64,000 nucleotides of DNA from Lewinellaceae bacterium (GTDB taxonomy: Bacteria; Bacteroidota; Bacteroidia; Chitinophagales; Saprospiraceae). The notes under the pieces were generated by a model, which saw only the letters and a list, made by a program, of their open reading frames with translations, had not been told where the DNA came from and did not search any database. Below are positions 25,546 through 34,300 of this stretch, in pieces. The translations under genes were made by a program, and so were the position numbers. The DNA lies in NCBI GenBank assembly GCA_020636095.1, contig JACJYN010000009.1:1-64000 (forward strand). The letters run 5' to 3'. How positions within the stretch are numbered: position 1 is the first letter of the stretch; each line of letters starts with the position of its first letter.

Positions 25546-26043
25546 ATGGGACTTTTTTCATTTCTAAAGAATGCTGGCGCCAAACTCTTTTCAAAAGAAA
25601 CGGAAGCCGCACCAAAAACAACTGAAACCACAGGCACAGCAACCGTAGATGCTTTCGCCCATCAGAAAGCGGCGCTGCTAAAGAGCGCGGTTGAAGGGCT
25701 CGGGCTAAACGTGAAAGGCCTACAGGTAGAATTGCAGGGAGACACCGCCATCGTAACCGGCGAGGTGGATTCTCAGGCTGAGCGCGAAAAAGTAATTCTG
25801 GCCCTGGGTAATGTCACCGGTATTGCCGCTGTTGACGACCGGCTGACGGTCTCCGCTCCGGAGCCGGAGCCGGAAGCGCAGTTTTATGAGGTCAAAAAAG
25901 GAGATTCCCTTTCCAAGATCGCCAAGCATTTCTACGGCAACGCCATGAAATACCCGGTTATCTTCGAGGCTAACAAGCCTATGCTGAAAGACCCCGACCT
26001 TATCTATCCGGGACAGATGCTGCGCATTCCGCCGCAGGCTTAG
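25546..26043 (+). CDS. kbp: BON-LysM protein (Kbp/YgaU-like)
   Basis: The 165-residue product has an N-terminal linker, a BON domain (LKSAVEGLGLNVKGLQVELQ ... VTGEVDSQAEREKVILALGN ... VDDRLTVS, about residues 45-105) and a C-terminal LysM domain (FYEVKKGDSLSKIAKHFYGN ... IFEANKPMLKDPDLIYPGQM). This is the architecture of E. coli Kbp, a small cytoplasmic potassium-binding protein. The length is close to the usual 149 residues. There is no signal peptide. It is monocistronic and convergent with the hydroxyacid dehydrogenase gene. Function in Bacteroidota is inferred from the family. Confidence 0.85.
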   Translation: MGLFSFLKNAGAKLFSKETEAAPKTTETTGTATVDAFAHQKAALLKSAVEGLGLNVKGLQVELQGDTAIVTGEVDSQAEREKVILALGNVTGIAAVDDRLTVSAPEPEPEAQFYEVKKGDSLSKIAKHFYGNAMKYPVIFEANKPMLKDPDLIYPGQMLRIPPQA

Positions 26044-26061
26044 TACACTGTAAATTAGTTG

Positions 26062-26109
26062 ATTAAGTTGATTGGGTTTATTGAGTTCGCTCTGCCCAAT
26101 CAACTTAAT
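26062..26109. terminator. Bidirectional terminator between kbp and hydroxyacid dehydrogenase
   Basis: ATTAAGTTGATTGGG (26062-26076) is perfectly complementary to 26095-26109 across an 18-base loop, followed by TTTTG on the plus strand. It lies between two convergent genes and can serve both. Confidence 0.7.
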
Positions 26110-26116
26110 TTTGTGG

Positions 26117-27130
26117 CTACTCCTTTTCCTTCCGGGGGAGTAAGGGGAAAGCTTCTACTACATTTCTCAGTTCTCCTCTCAAATAAGCCTTCACATTTTC
26201 CACGGTTATATCCAACAGGCGTTGGCGGGCCTCCCGCGTTGCCCAAGCCATGTGGGGTGTGATGAGGCAGTTGGGCGCGTCGAGAAGCAGGTTGCCATTT
26301 CGGGGCGGTTCTTCGGAAAGGACATCGAGCGCGGCGCCGGCTAACTGGCCGTTCTGTAGAGCCATCTTTAGGGCGGCCTCGTCGATGAGTGCTCCCCTTC
26401 CGGTATTGATCAGGCAGGCTGAAGGCTTCATCCGGCTCAGCAGGCTGGCATTGACGATGCCGGCGTTTTCCTCCGTAAGGGGGGCGTGCAGAGACAGGAA
26501 GTCGCTCTTCTCGAATAGGGTTGCCAGCGAAACAAAGGCCACGCCCGGGCAGGCGTCGCGTTCCGGGTGTTTATGGGTGGCTATTACCTCCATGCCGAAT
26601 GCCTGAGCGATGGCAGCTACTCGTTGGCCAATACGGCCAAAGCCGTAGATACCCATTATCTTTCCGGCCAGCTCCGGTATGGAGCCCAGGGTGTAGCAAA
26701 AGTCGCGGCTGCGGCTCCACTGCCCGGCCTGTACGGTCTCGTGATGGGCCTGCACCCGGTTTGTGAGTTCCAGCATAAGCGCAAAAACGTGTTGGGCTAC
26801 AGAATCCGTGCCGTATCCAACGGCGTTGTAAACAGGGATTCTTCGTTCTCTGGCCTGTTCCACCGCTATATTATTGTAGCCGGTAGCCGTCACGCAAATG
26901 CACTTCAGCAAAGGCAAACGCGCCAGTTGCGCCTCGTCGATCACAACTTTGTTTACGAGGATGATCTCGGCCTGAGCGGCCCGTTCGGGAATCTCTTCAG
27001 GAGTAGAATGTTCAAAAATGCTTACCTGCCCCATCGCCCGCAGTTTATTCCAGCTCAGGTCACCCGGGTTGAGGGTATATCCGTCCAGCACGACGATCTT
27101 TGGGCGTACCGGTTTGTCGCTTGTTGCCAT
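26117..27130 (-). CDS. D-2-hydroxyacid dehydrogenase
   Basis: The product has 337 residues from the ATG at 27130 (MATSDKPVRPKIVVLDGYTL). It is NAD(P)-dependent, interconverting 2-oxoacids and D-2-hydroxyacids; the closest-looking subgroup is glycerate dehydrogenase/hydroxypyruvate reductase. Visible features are the substrate loop CVTATGYNNIAVEQARERRI, the Rossmann motif GKIMGIYGFGRIGQRVAAIA, the catalytic Arg in LINTGRGALIDE, the Glu in LDVLSEEPPRNG and the His in LITPHMAWATREARQR. All catalytic residues are present. It is convergent with kbp and alone on its strand. Exact substrate is not resolved. Confidence 0.9.
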   Translation of the reverse strand: MATSDKPVRPKIVVLDGYTLNPGDLSWNKLRAMGQVSIFEHSTPEEIPERAAQAEIILVNKVVIDEAQLARLPLLKCICVTATGYNNIAVEQARERRIPVYNAVGYGTDSVAQHVFALMLELTNRVQAHHETVQAGQWSRSRDFCYTLGSIPELAGKIMGIYGFGRIGQRVAAIAQAFGMEVIATHKHPERDACPGVAFVSLATLFEKSDFLSLHAPLTEENAGIVNASLLSRMKPSACLINTGRGALIDEAALKMALQNGQLAGAALDVLSEEPPRNGNLLLDAPNCLITPHMAWATREARQRLLDITVENVKAYLRGELRNVVEAFPLLPRKEKE

Positions 27131-27245
27131 TGCCTTATTTTTTGTCCGTAAAATCAAGAGGTTGGGCCTTCGGGAGTCCCATGAACCTCTTGATTTTTCG
27201 GCTTACCAGGAACCGATACTCAAATATGCTCTAAATAAGTTTTTT

Positions 27246-27407
27246 GTGACTATTCAGCAATTGGCGATTAGCTGTTGGCTATTGGCGCCCAATGCCCATA
27301 AAAATGGGATGTAAGCTTAAGCTACCGGTTTTTTGCTTAACATACCAACCTTAAGGGCAGGCAATTTGCTAATGGCTAACCGCCAAAAGCTAACTGCTGA
27401 TAGTTAC
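27246..27407. mobile_element. Palindromic miniature element N1 (family N)
   Basis: This 162-bp element begins GTGACTATTCAGCAATT and ends in the near complement AACTGCTGATAGTTAC. It is flanked by an exact 8-bp duplication, AGTTTTTT, at 27238-27245 and 27408-27415. Its interior lacks the heptanucleotide array found in other copies. Confidence 0.75.
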
Positions 27408-27479
27408 AGTTTTTTTTATTATTTTGGTAGCCCATACGCTTGAATTAAGGGGTAAAAGTAAAAATAATCGATTAACGCC

Positions 27480-27719
27480 ATGGTCAAAATAGCGGATACT
27501 ACTTCCAGCCCAATACGAAAAAAAGACAACTGGCTGCGCCGCCAGCGCTGGCATACCGTCCGCCTGCTACAGCTGGCTTTCGGAGCCTTCTGCCTGGGTG
27601 ACTTCCTCTTCTATTCCCATGAGTGGGCGGTCTTCGCCCTGGGCGCGATTATGCTGGCTCAGGGGGTATTCGACTGGCAGATGGGGTGTGTGGGGCGGAG
27701 CTGCCGGCGGGCGTACTAG
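27480..27719 (+). CDS. Small two-helix membrane protein, 79 aa
   Basis: A basic N-terminus (SSPIRKKDNWLRRQRWHTV) is followed by two hydrophobic segments (LLQLAFGAFCLGDFLFYSHE and WAVFALGAIMLAQGVFDWQM) and a Cys-containing tail (GCVGRSC). It resembles the short YgaP-like/DUF2892-type membrane proteins, although the match is loose. The gene sits between two N-family elements (N1 and N2). Confidence 0.55.
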   Translation: MVKIADTTSSPIRKKDNWLRRQRWHTVRLLQLAFGAFCLGDFLFYSHEWAVFALGAIMLAQGVFDWQMGCVGRSCRRAY

Positions 27720-27785
27720 TGGCTCCTTCGGAGATGCCGATGCAGGCGGCATCCCAAAGATAGGTATCAGTACCTTTACACAAAC

Positions 27786-27931
27786 GTAACTATCAGCAAT
27801 TCGCAGTTCGCAAGAACCTGCCCAAAACTGGGCTTAAAGCAAAGAACTGGTTCATCAAGCCTGGATTCCTGCTTTTAAGGGCATTGCAGAGCGAATAGCG
27901 AACTGCTAAAAGCGAACTGCTGAATAGCCAC
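27786..27931. mobile_element. Palindromic miniature element N2 (family N)
   Basis: This 146-bp copy starts GTAACTATCAGC and ends GCTGAATAGCCAC. The flanking 8-mers are ACACAAAC (27778-27785) and AAACAAAC (27932-27939), 7 of 8 matching. It contains two heptanucleotide units and the block GGCTTAAAGCAAAGAACTGG, the uninterrupted version of the site where M3 sits inside N4. Confidence 0.75.
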
Positions 27932-27946
27932 AAACAAACAAACAAT

Positions 27947-29257
27947 ATGAAATCAGGCATTCACCAACTATACGCAAAGAACCCCCGGAAAGCCGACCGC
28001 CTGTTATGGGGCCGTACCGCCAATCCGCTGACCCGAAGGGGTTTTCTGCAGAAGAGTGCCCTGGCGGCCATGAGCCTGGCTCTGGGGGGCGAGATGGTTT
28101 TTGCCAACTATTTCCCGGAAGGCCTCATACCGGCGGCGCTTGCCCATTCAAGCGAGCCTTTTCAGCTGCCGGGTAAGCATCCGGAACTGATCGTACTCAA
28201 CGACCGCCCCATCAACGCAGAAACGCCTCCTCACTTGCTGGACCCGGCGCTGACGCCGGCCGATTTATTCTTTGTCCGCAACAACGGCATTCCGCCGGAG
28301 ATGAAGGCCATCGATCCTGCCAACTGGGTTCTTGCCATCGAGGGAGAATCGGCCCGGCAGCGGAAAACCTATACACTGCCTGAATTGAAGCAGCGCTTTG
28401 AGAATGTCACCTTGCAACTTACGCTGGAATGTGGTGGCAACGGCCGCAAAGAATTTAACCCGCCGGCCAAGGGCAACCAGTGGTCGGCCGGCGCGGTGGG
28501 GTGTGCCGCCTGGACGGGTGTCCGCCTGCGCGATGTATTGCAGGATGTGGGGCTGAAAAGCGATGCGGTATACATCGGATATTTCGGCAAAGATACCCAC
28601 GTCAGCGGCGATCCCGGCAAGGAGCCTATCTCCCGGGGCGTACCCATCGGCAAGGCCATGGAAGCCGAAACACTCATTGCCTGGGGCCTCAACGGGCAGC
28701 CGTTGCCCTGGCTCAACGGCTACCCCCTGCGGCTGGTAATCGGTGGGTGGCCTGCCAGTTGCTCCGGCAAGTGGCTGGAACGCATCGTCATCAGAAATCA
28801 GGTGCACGATGGAGAAAAGATGGGGGGGCAATCCTACCGCGTGCCCTGCCGTCCTGTCGCGCCGGGCGCCAAGGTAGCCGATGAAGATATGTGCATCATT
28901 GAATCCATGCCCGTCAAGTCGCTCATCACCTATCCCAAAACGGGCGCCATGATCCGAGAGGGCCAGCAACTGGGCCTGCGCGGCCATGCCTGGGCCGGAG
29001 ATCTTAAGGTTCAGGAGATGCACTTTTCCATTGACTTTGGCATGAGCTGGCATCGCTGCCGGCTGGAGGAGCCGGCTAACCGCTTCGCCTGGCAGCATTG
29101 GCAGGCCGAGGCCAGCTTCCCTCAAAAAGGGTATTACGAGGTATGGGCCCGCGCTACCGGCGCCGACGGTAAAATGCAGCCCATGCTGCTGCCGGGATGG
29201 AACCCCAAAGGTTACCTGAACAACGCCTGCCACCGGATCGCGGTGAAGGTTGTTTGA
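27947..29257 (+). CDS. Sulfite-oxidase-like molybdopterin enzyme (SorA/SoxC type)
   Basis: The 436-residue precursor has a twin-arginine signal (LTRRGFLQKSALAAMSLALG) and is therefore exported folded with its cofactor. The molybdopterin domain shows FFVRNNGIPPEM, then the Mo-ligand Cys in LQLTLECGGNGRKEF, and WSAGAVGCAAWTGVRLRDVL. The C-terminal dimerisation domain includes VKSLITYPKTGAMIREGQ and FSIDFGMSWHRCRL. The family oxidises sulfite (or related sulfur compounds) to sulfate in the periplasm and passes electrons to a cytochrome c. A monohaem cytochrome gene follows, which supports a SorAB-like pair. The start ATG at 27947 lies 15 bases after element N2. Confidence 0.85.
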   Translation: MKSGIHQLYAKNPRKADRLLWGRTANPLTRRGFLQKSALAAMSLALGGEMVFANYFPEGLIPAALAHSSEPFQLPGKHPELIVLNDRPINAETPPHLLDPALTPADLFFVRNNGIPPEMKAIDPANWVLAIEGESARQRKTYTLPELKQRFENVTLQLTLECGGNGRKEFNPPAKGNQWSAGAVGCAAWTGVRLRDVLQDVGLKSDAVYIGYFGKDTHVSGDPGKEPISRGVPIGKAMEAETLIAWGLNGQPLPWLNGYPLRLVIGGWPASCSGKWLERIVIRNQVHDGEKMGGQSYRVPCRPVAPGAKVADEDMCIIESMPVKSLITYPKTGAMIREGQQLGLRGHAWAGDLKVQEMHFSIDFGMSWHRCRLEEPANRFAWQHWQAEASFPQKGYYEVWARATGADGKMQPMLLPGWNPKGYLNNACHRIAVKVV

Positions 29258-29268
29258 TGGCCATTCCC

Positions 29269-29375
29269 GGGTATCCGTCTAATGTTGGATACACTTGATA
29301 GCCAGGAAGTGGCGAAATACCCGGCACCATTCCGACTTCCGATTTCCGACTTTTGTCTAAGGCTAGAATGGTAGC
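29269..29375 (+). repeat. Dispersed repeat F, copy 1
   Basis: This 107-bp stretch begins GGGTATCCGTCTAATGTTGG and ends TAGAATGGTAGC. The same ends occur at 59383-59476 and, inverted, at 36606-36717. It sits between the molybdoenzyme and its cytochrome. Confidence 0.7.
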
Positions 29376-29441
29376 CCAATTTCCTCCTCACCGAGCCTCC
29401 TCAACATCTCTAAAATCAACCTTCACTGAATCTATCCGCAG

Positions 29442-29951
29442 ATGGAAAAACCCGATTACTCTCAAGACTACGACAAGCTGCTGCGCAGCCTCTATCGCGC
29501 CATTATCTTCCTGTCTTCTTTTGCCGTGGTGCTGGCGTTGGGGCTGGTTTATTACGGCCTGCTGGGCAACCCCTTTGCTGCGGAGCAATCCATACCGGTG
29601 GCTGCCAAGCAGGAAGCGCCCGCTGCCCGCCGCCCTGGCGCCGCCGCAGATGAGCGCACCGAGGGTGGCGTCCATCTGGCTACCGGCCTGCGGGTAGCCG
29701 AGGGATTTGAGGTGGTGCGCGCCAATTGCACCGGCTGCCACAGCGGCAAGCTCATCGCCCAGAACCGCGCCACCCGGGATGGCTGGCAGGAAATGATCCG
29801 ATGGATGCAGCGCACTCAGGGGCTGTGGGAACTGGGCGGGAACGAAGCCGTGATCCTCAACTACCTGGCGGCCAACTACGCTCCGGAAGAGATCGGCCGC
29901 CGCGCCAGCCTGGATCTGGAAGCGATAGAATGGTATATTCTGGAAGAGTAA
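29442..29951 (+). CDS. Membrane-anchored monohaem cytochrome c
   Basis: The 169-residue protein has an N-terminal membrane anchor (IIFLSSFAVVLALGLVYYGL), an Ala/Pro-rich linker, and one haem c site CTGCH in VRANCTGCHSGKLIAQN (Cys about residues 96 and 99). A later Met in EMIRWMQRTQGLWELGG may be the distal ligand. It follows the sulfite-oxidase-like gene with an F repeat between, and is the likely electron acceptor, as SorB is for SorA. The start ATG at 29442 gives the anchor near the N-terminus. Confidence 0.85.
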   Translation: MEKPDYSQDYDKLLRSLYRAIIFLSSFAVVLALGLVYYGLLGNPFAAEQSIPVAAKQEAPAARRPGAAADERTEGGVHLATGLRVAEGFEVVRANCTGCHSGKLIAQNRATRDGWQEMIRWMQRTQGLWELGGNEAVILNYLAANYAPEEIGRRASLDLEAIEWYILEE

Positions 29952-29970
29952 GTACTTGGACAACAATAGC

Positions 29971-30873
29971 CTATTTTCCCCTCAACGTCTCCGGGCTGAT
30001 AACCTGTAGCGCTTTTCCCATCTTCAAACGGCCAGGCCTTCCCTTGAGTTTTTGAATGTAGATCGACTGGTCTTCTCTGCTGATGTAGGCGATCTCTTTT
30101 TGGGCGGGATTGTATTTGGCCAGGTAACTTTGAATGCCCTCGATGGGGATAGCCGCCCCTCCCTCTATCGGTTTCAGGACCAATTCGTTATTCCCGCGTG
30201 TATAGACCAGAGTCCGGTCGTCGAACCACCCCGGGTAGTTGTTGTGGTTGAGGTCACGCGTTATATTCTGCGAGAATCCCGACCGTAGTTCCATGACATA
30301 GACCTGGTCCTTTTTATCCCCCCTTTCCATATAGTAAACGATGTGGTTTCCATCCTGGGAAAATTCGGGATTGTGGAATTCGAACTTCCCATTTCGGGTC
30401 AGGTTGCGTTCATTATTGCCCTGGGTATCCATCGAGTAGATGCTGGTCACATCCTTTTTCAGGTTTCTGCTAAAGACGATCATCCGCCCATCGGGAGACC
30501 AGTCGGGCGCCGATTCTTTATACGGGGTATCTGTGACCTTCCTTTTTTCCCCGCTGGCCAGGTCTTTGATGTACAGATTCCAGCTGACGCCGGTGTTTTT
30601 GCTGTAGGCCACCTGCCGCCCATCCGGCGAAAAGGTTCCGAACATGGCAGCCCTATCGACCAGTTTCAACTGATTCCGTTTCAGGTCGTACACATAGAGT
30701 TTCCAGTTGAAGGGGGAGTAATTAGACCAATCGGGCTGTACTTCGATGCTGGAGAACAGAATTTTACTGCCGTCTCTGGACCAGCTTAGCGATCCGTAGT
30801 TGATGCGCGACTGCGCGGATGATAATGTTGCTCCCAGAAAAAGGAGGGTAAGGATCAGGCTTGAGGTTCTCAT
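29971..30873 (-). CDS. Secreted PD40/TolB-like beta-propeller protein
   Basis: The 300-residue product has a signal peptide (TSSLILTLLFLGATLSSAQS) and successive PD40 blades: YGSLSWSRDGSKILFSS, FGTFSPDGRQVAYSKN, APDWSPDGRMIVFSRN, NPEFSQDGNHIVYYM and YPGWFDDRTLVYTRG. This is the periplasmic propeller seen in TolB and related proteins, but the TolB N-terminal domain is missing. It has no T9SS tail. It is convergent with the cytochrome gene; the stop codons are about 20 bases apart. Function is unknown beyond likely protein or ligand binding. Confidence 0.8.
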   Translation of the reverse strand: MRTSSLILTLLFLGATLSSAQSRINYGSLSWSRDGSKILFSSIEVQPDWSNYSPFNWKLYVYDLKRNQLKLVDRAAMFGTFSPDGRQVAYSKNTGVSWNLYIKDLASGEKRKVTDTPYKESAPDWSPDGRMIVFSRNLKKDVTSIYSMDTQGNNERNLTRNGKFEFHNPEFSQDGNHIVYYMERGDKKDQVYVMELRSGFSQNITRDLNHNNYPGWFDDRTLVYTRGNNELVLKPIEGGAAIPIEGIQSYLAKYNPAQKEIAYISREDQSIYIQKLKGRPGRLKMGKALQVISPETLRGK

Positions 30874-31086
30874 AGCGCGAGGATGTTGGTGTCAGTGGTT
30901 GTCCTGGTGTTATGGTTTAGCGACATGCGATCAATAACTGTCGGGTTTAGAAGCTTAGTTCCGGAAAGTTAACCCAAAATAGCTGTCAGGCACATGATAA
31001 ATATAGATATTTTTATAAAAAGAGGTGGACTCCCGCTGGCATTTTCATGATTAGGGGTGGGGTGGGACTGGAACTATTCCTGAATT

Positions 31087-31318
31087 GTAACTATTTAGCA
31101 ATTTGCAGTTCGCAGTTCGCAGTTTGCAGTTCGCAGTTCGCAGTTTGCAATTCGCAATTCGCAGTTCGCAGTTCGCAATTCGCAAGAACCTGTCCAAAAC
31201 TTGAACCTAGTGCGCCGGGAACGAAGTTGTTGGTCAATAATTTGAGCCTGGATTCCTGCTTTTAAGGGCATTGCAGAGCGAATAGCGAACTGCTAAAAGC
31301 GAACTGCTGAATAGTCAC
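31087..31318. mobile_element. Palindromic miniature element N3 (family N) with expanded array
   Basis: This 232-bp copy starts GTAACTATTTAGC and ends GCTGAATAGTCAC, with an exact 8-bp duplication CCTGAATT at 31079-31086 and 31319-31326. It is longer than other copies mainly because of a 12-unit heptanucleotide array (31100-31183). The right 80 bases are nearly identical to N2. Confidence 0.85.
31100..31183. repeat. Heptanucleotide tandem array (12 x ARTTYGC)
   Basis: There are twelve consecutive 7-bp units of AATTCGC, AGTTCGC, AGTTTGC or AATTTGC without interruption. N2 has two units and N4 four at the same place, so the array varies in number between copies. Confidence 0.85.
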
Positions 31319-31392
31319 CCTGAATTTTCATATTCTGCTTCAATAAAACGCGGATGACGCGGGTTTATCCGGATTTTGGCAGAATTGTTTTG

Positions 31393-34300
31393 CTACTTCA
31401 CCCTCATCTCCACCACTCCCGTCCAGCCCTCCGGGGCGCCTTCGCTGGCCAGGCGACGGGCCTCACCCAGGAAGAAGCGGGCCGCTCCATCCTGGGGGTA
31501 ACGCTGAAGCAGATTTTCGAAAGCGTGGCCGGCATCCCAGAAATCCTGGCGGAAATAGTTCTCCACTGCTTCCCTGAATTCGGACAGGCTCTCCAGTTTC
31601 TGTTTTCGTTGCCAGGGTTCGTCGCCGTTAAAGCATTCGTAAAGGCCGAGGGGTTTTTTCTTGCCGATTACCTGCACCTTGCCGAGGTAGCGGAGGAGGC
31701 AATCCTCCTGGTTGGGAATGTGCTGCAGGCTTTCCTCCGTGAGCAGGATATTGACGCCATAGTACTTGGTAAGGCTTTCCACCCGTGAAGCAGCGTTGAC
31801 GGTATCGGAAATGGTGGCGGCGTCCATCCGCTTTTTGTCGCCGATGATACCCATAATGAGAGGGCCGGTGTGGATACCCATGCCGAGTCGAATGGGGCGG
31901 CGGTTTTTTTTCTGCCGGTAGCGGTTGTACTCCTGCAGGGTTTCCTGCATCTGTACGGCGGCTTGAAGGGCATCTACGGGTTCTCGGGGAAAGATAGCCA
32001 TGATGGCGTCGCCCAGGTACTGGTTGATAAAACCCTGATTGCTTCGGATATAAGGGCCGAGGCGCCCGTTGAGGGCGTTGACGAAGCGAAAGTTGTCAGA
32101 TGGGCTCATCGTTTCCGCCAGAGTCGTATACCCCCGGATGTCGGAGAAGAAGACGGTCACCTCGCGCAGGGCCTGGTCGCCCAGGCGCACTTCGGTAATG
32201 GCCTCGCGCCCCAGAGCCTGGAGGAATTCGTAGGGTACGAACTTGCCGGTGGCGGCGTTGATGCGGTGTAAGTAGAGGTGGGTCTTGATCCGGGCCAGAA
32301 ACTCTTCTTTGGTAAAAGGCTTGGCCAGGTAGTCATTAGCGCCAACGGCGAGGCCTTCCACCAGGTCGCTGACCTGGTTTTTGGCGGTGACCATAATAAC
32401 AGGCAGCTCGCTGGGCAGATAGCGCTCCCGAATTTTCTGGCAGACTTCATAGCCCGACATGCGCGGCATCATCACATCCAGCAGGATGAGGTCAAATGGC
32501 TCATCCGCCGCAGCTATCGCCTGCAGGGCTTCACTGCCGTTCATGGCCGGCATGATCTGAAACTGTTCTTCCCGGAAGTGATTTCTGAGAACCCGCTGGT
32601 TGATGGGTTCGTCATCGACCACCAGTATGCGGATTTTTTCGCTGTCTTCGTCGTGAATAAGGGTAGGAGGGGAGCCTGCCGGTTGCGTTCTTTCCCCTTC
32701 CCAGGGGGCGTGCTCCGGGCGGGATGCCGGCTCAGGCGGAGCCATGTCGGGGGCCACTTTCTGCCTGCTGAGCGGCAAGGTAAAGCAGAAGGTTGCTCCT
32801 TTCCCTTCTTCGCTTTCTACCCACAGCTGGCCACCGTGCATTTCTATGAGGCGTTTGCTGACACTCAGCCCCAGTCCGCTGCCTGTAAATATTCTCTTTT
32901 CAGAGCCATCCGCCTGTTCAAATTCCTGGAAAATGGCCTCCCTTTTCGATTGGGGGATGCCTATTCCTGTATCTTCCACCGAGATGGTCAAAAACTCGCC
33001 CTTGCGGCGGGCTTCCACCCGGACGTGCCCCGCCTCCGTAAACTTAATACTATTGCCCACCAGGTTGTGCATTACCTGCATCAGCCGGTTCTCATCGCCG
33101 CGTACAATGCTGCCCCGCAACGGAACTTTGTTGTCCAGTTTCAGTTGCTTGCCCCTGGCCAGCGGGGTGTGGATGCGAAAGATCACATCAACCAATGCAT
33201 GCATATCCACCGGTTTGGTTTGCAGCTCGATTTCGTGGTTTTTCAGCCTGGAAAAATCGAGTATGTCATTGACGAGGCTGCTCAGCCGTTTACCGGAAGA
33301 GGCGATCATTTGAATGTCTTCGAGCTTATCCGGGTCTGTCTCGCGTTCCTCCAGGGACTCTGCCAGGCCAATAATGCCATGCAGGGGAGTGCGCAGCTCG
33401 TGAGAGGTATTGGCAAGAAACTGGTCCTTCAGGCGGTCCACCTGTCGCAGGCGCTCGTTTAGCTGCCTTTCTTTTTCGAGTTTCACCTGTTGCTGAGCCA
33501 GTTTTTGGCGGTCGAGGCGGCTGCGGTACCACATCATCGCCCATAAAGTCACTGACAAGAAGGCGCCCAGGGCTACATAAGCCAGAATGGTTCTCCACCA
33601 GGGAGGGGCGATGGTGAAACTAAAACAGGCCTCCGAACTGATGTTGTCATAAATATCACGCGCCATTACCCGAAAGGTGTATTCTCCTTCGGGCAGGTTG
33701 GTGTATTCTTTTTTATTGATGGCAAGCCAGGGACTCCAGTTATCATCAAAACCTTCCAGATAATACCGGTACAAGTTTTTTGGGGTATCGTCGTATCCCT
33801 GAGCGACAAAGCTGAAGGAGATGGCATTGAGCTGATAAGACAGCTGCTGAGGCATTTGAAAACCGGACGCTGCACTTTGCCCCGGCGCCAGGGCTCCTCC
33901 AAAAAGCAAAGAATCCTGGCCGGCAACTACTTTCCGGATATAGATGGTCAGAGGATAGCTTGTATCGGACATCTTCTGCCGGTTGTAACGAAACAGGCCC
34001 CGGTTGGTCCCCAACCAGGTGATGCCATCCGCATCGGTATAAAAGCTGGTCAGCGCCTGAGGCAGGCGTTTGCGAAAGGTGGTGTCGATCTGATAGGCTT
34101 TTTCCAACGGCAACCCGGGCCGCTCGAGAAAAGCGAAGCCTTTAGTGTAAAACTGGTTGCCCTGAAACTGGAGTAAGGCCAGGTTACCCTGGTTATCAGC
34201 CTGTAGAAACTGTACGTCCTGCTTTTTCATCCAGGATGTTAATTCATCAGCTGGTTCAAAGCGGCCGGTCGTGTCATTTAACCGGTATACCGCTCCATCT

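Noticed and set aside
31100..31183. Short regular repeats that might suggest a CRISPR array
   Set aside because: The units are contiguous 7-mers with no spacers and no cas genes nearby.
32278..33462. 394-codon plus-strand ORF opposite the kinase/cyclase gene
   Set aside because: The minus-strand protein has clear kinase, receiver and cyclase motifs in this region; the opposite frame is a by-product.
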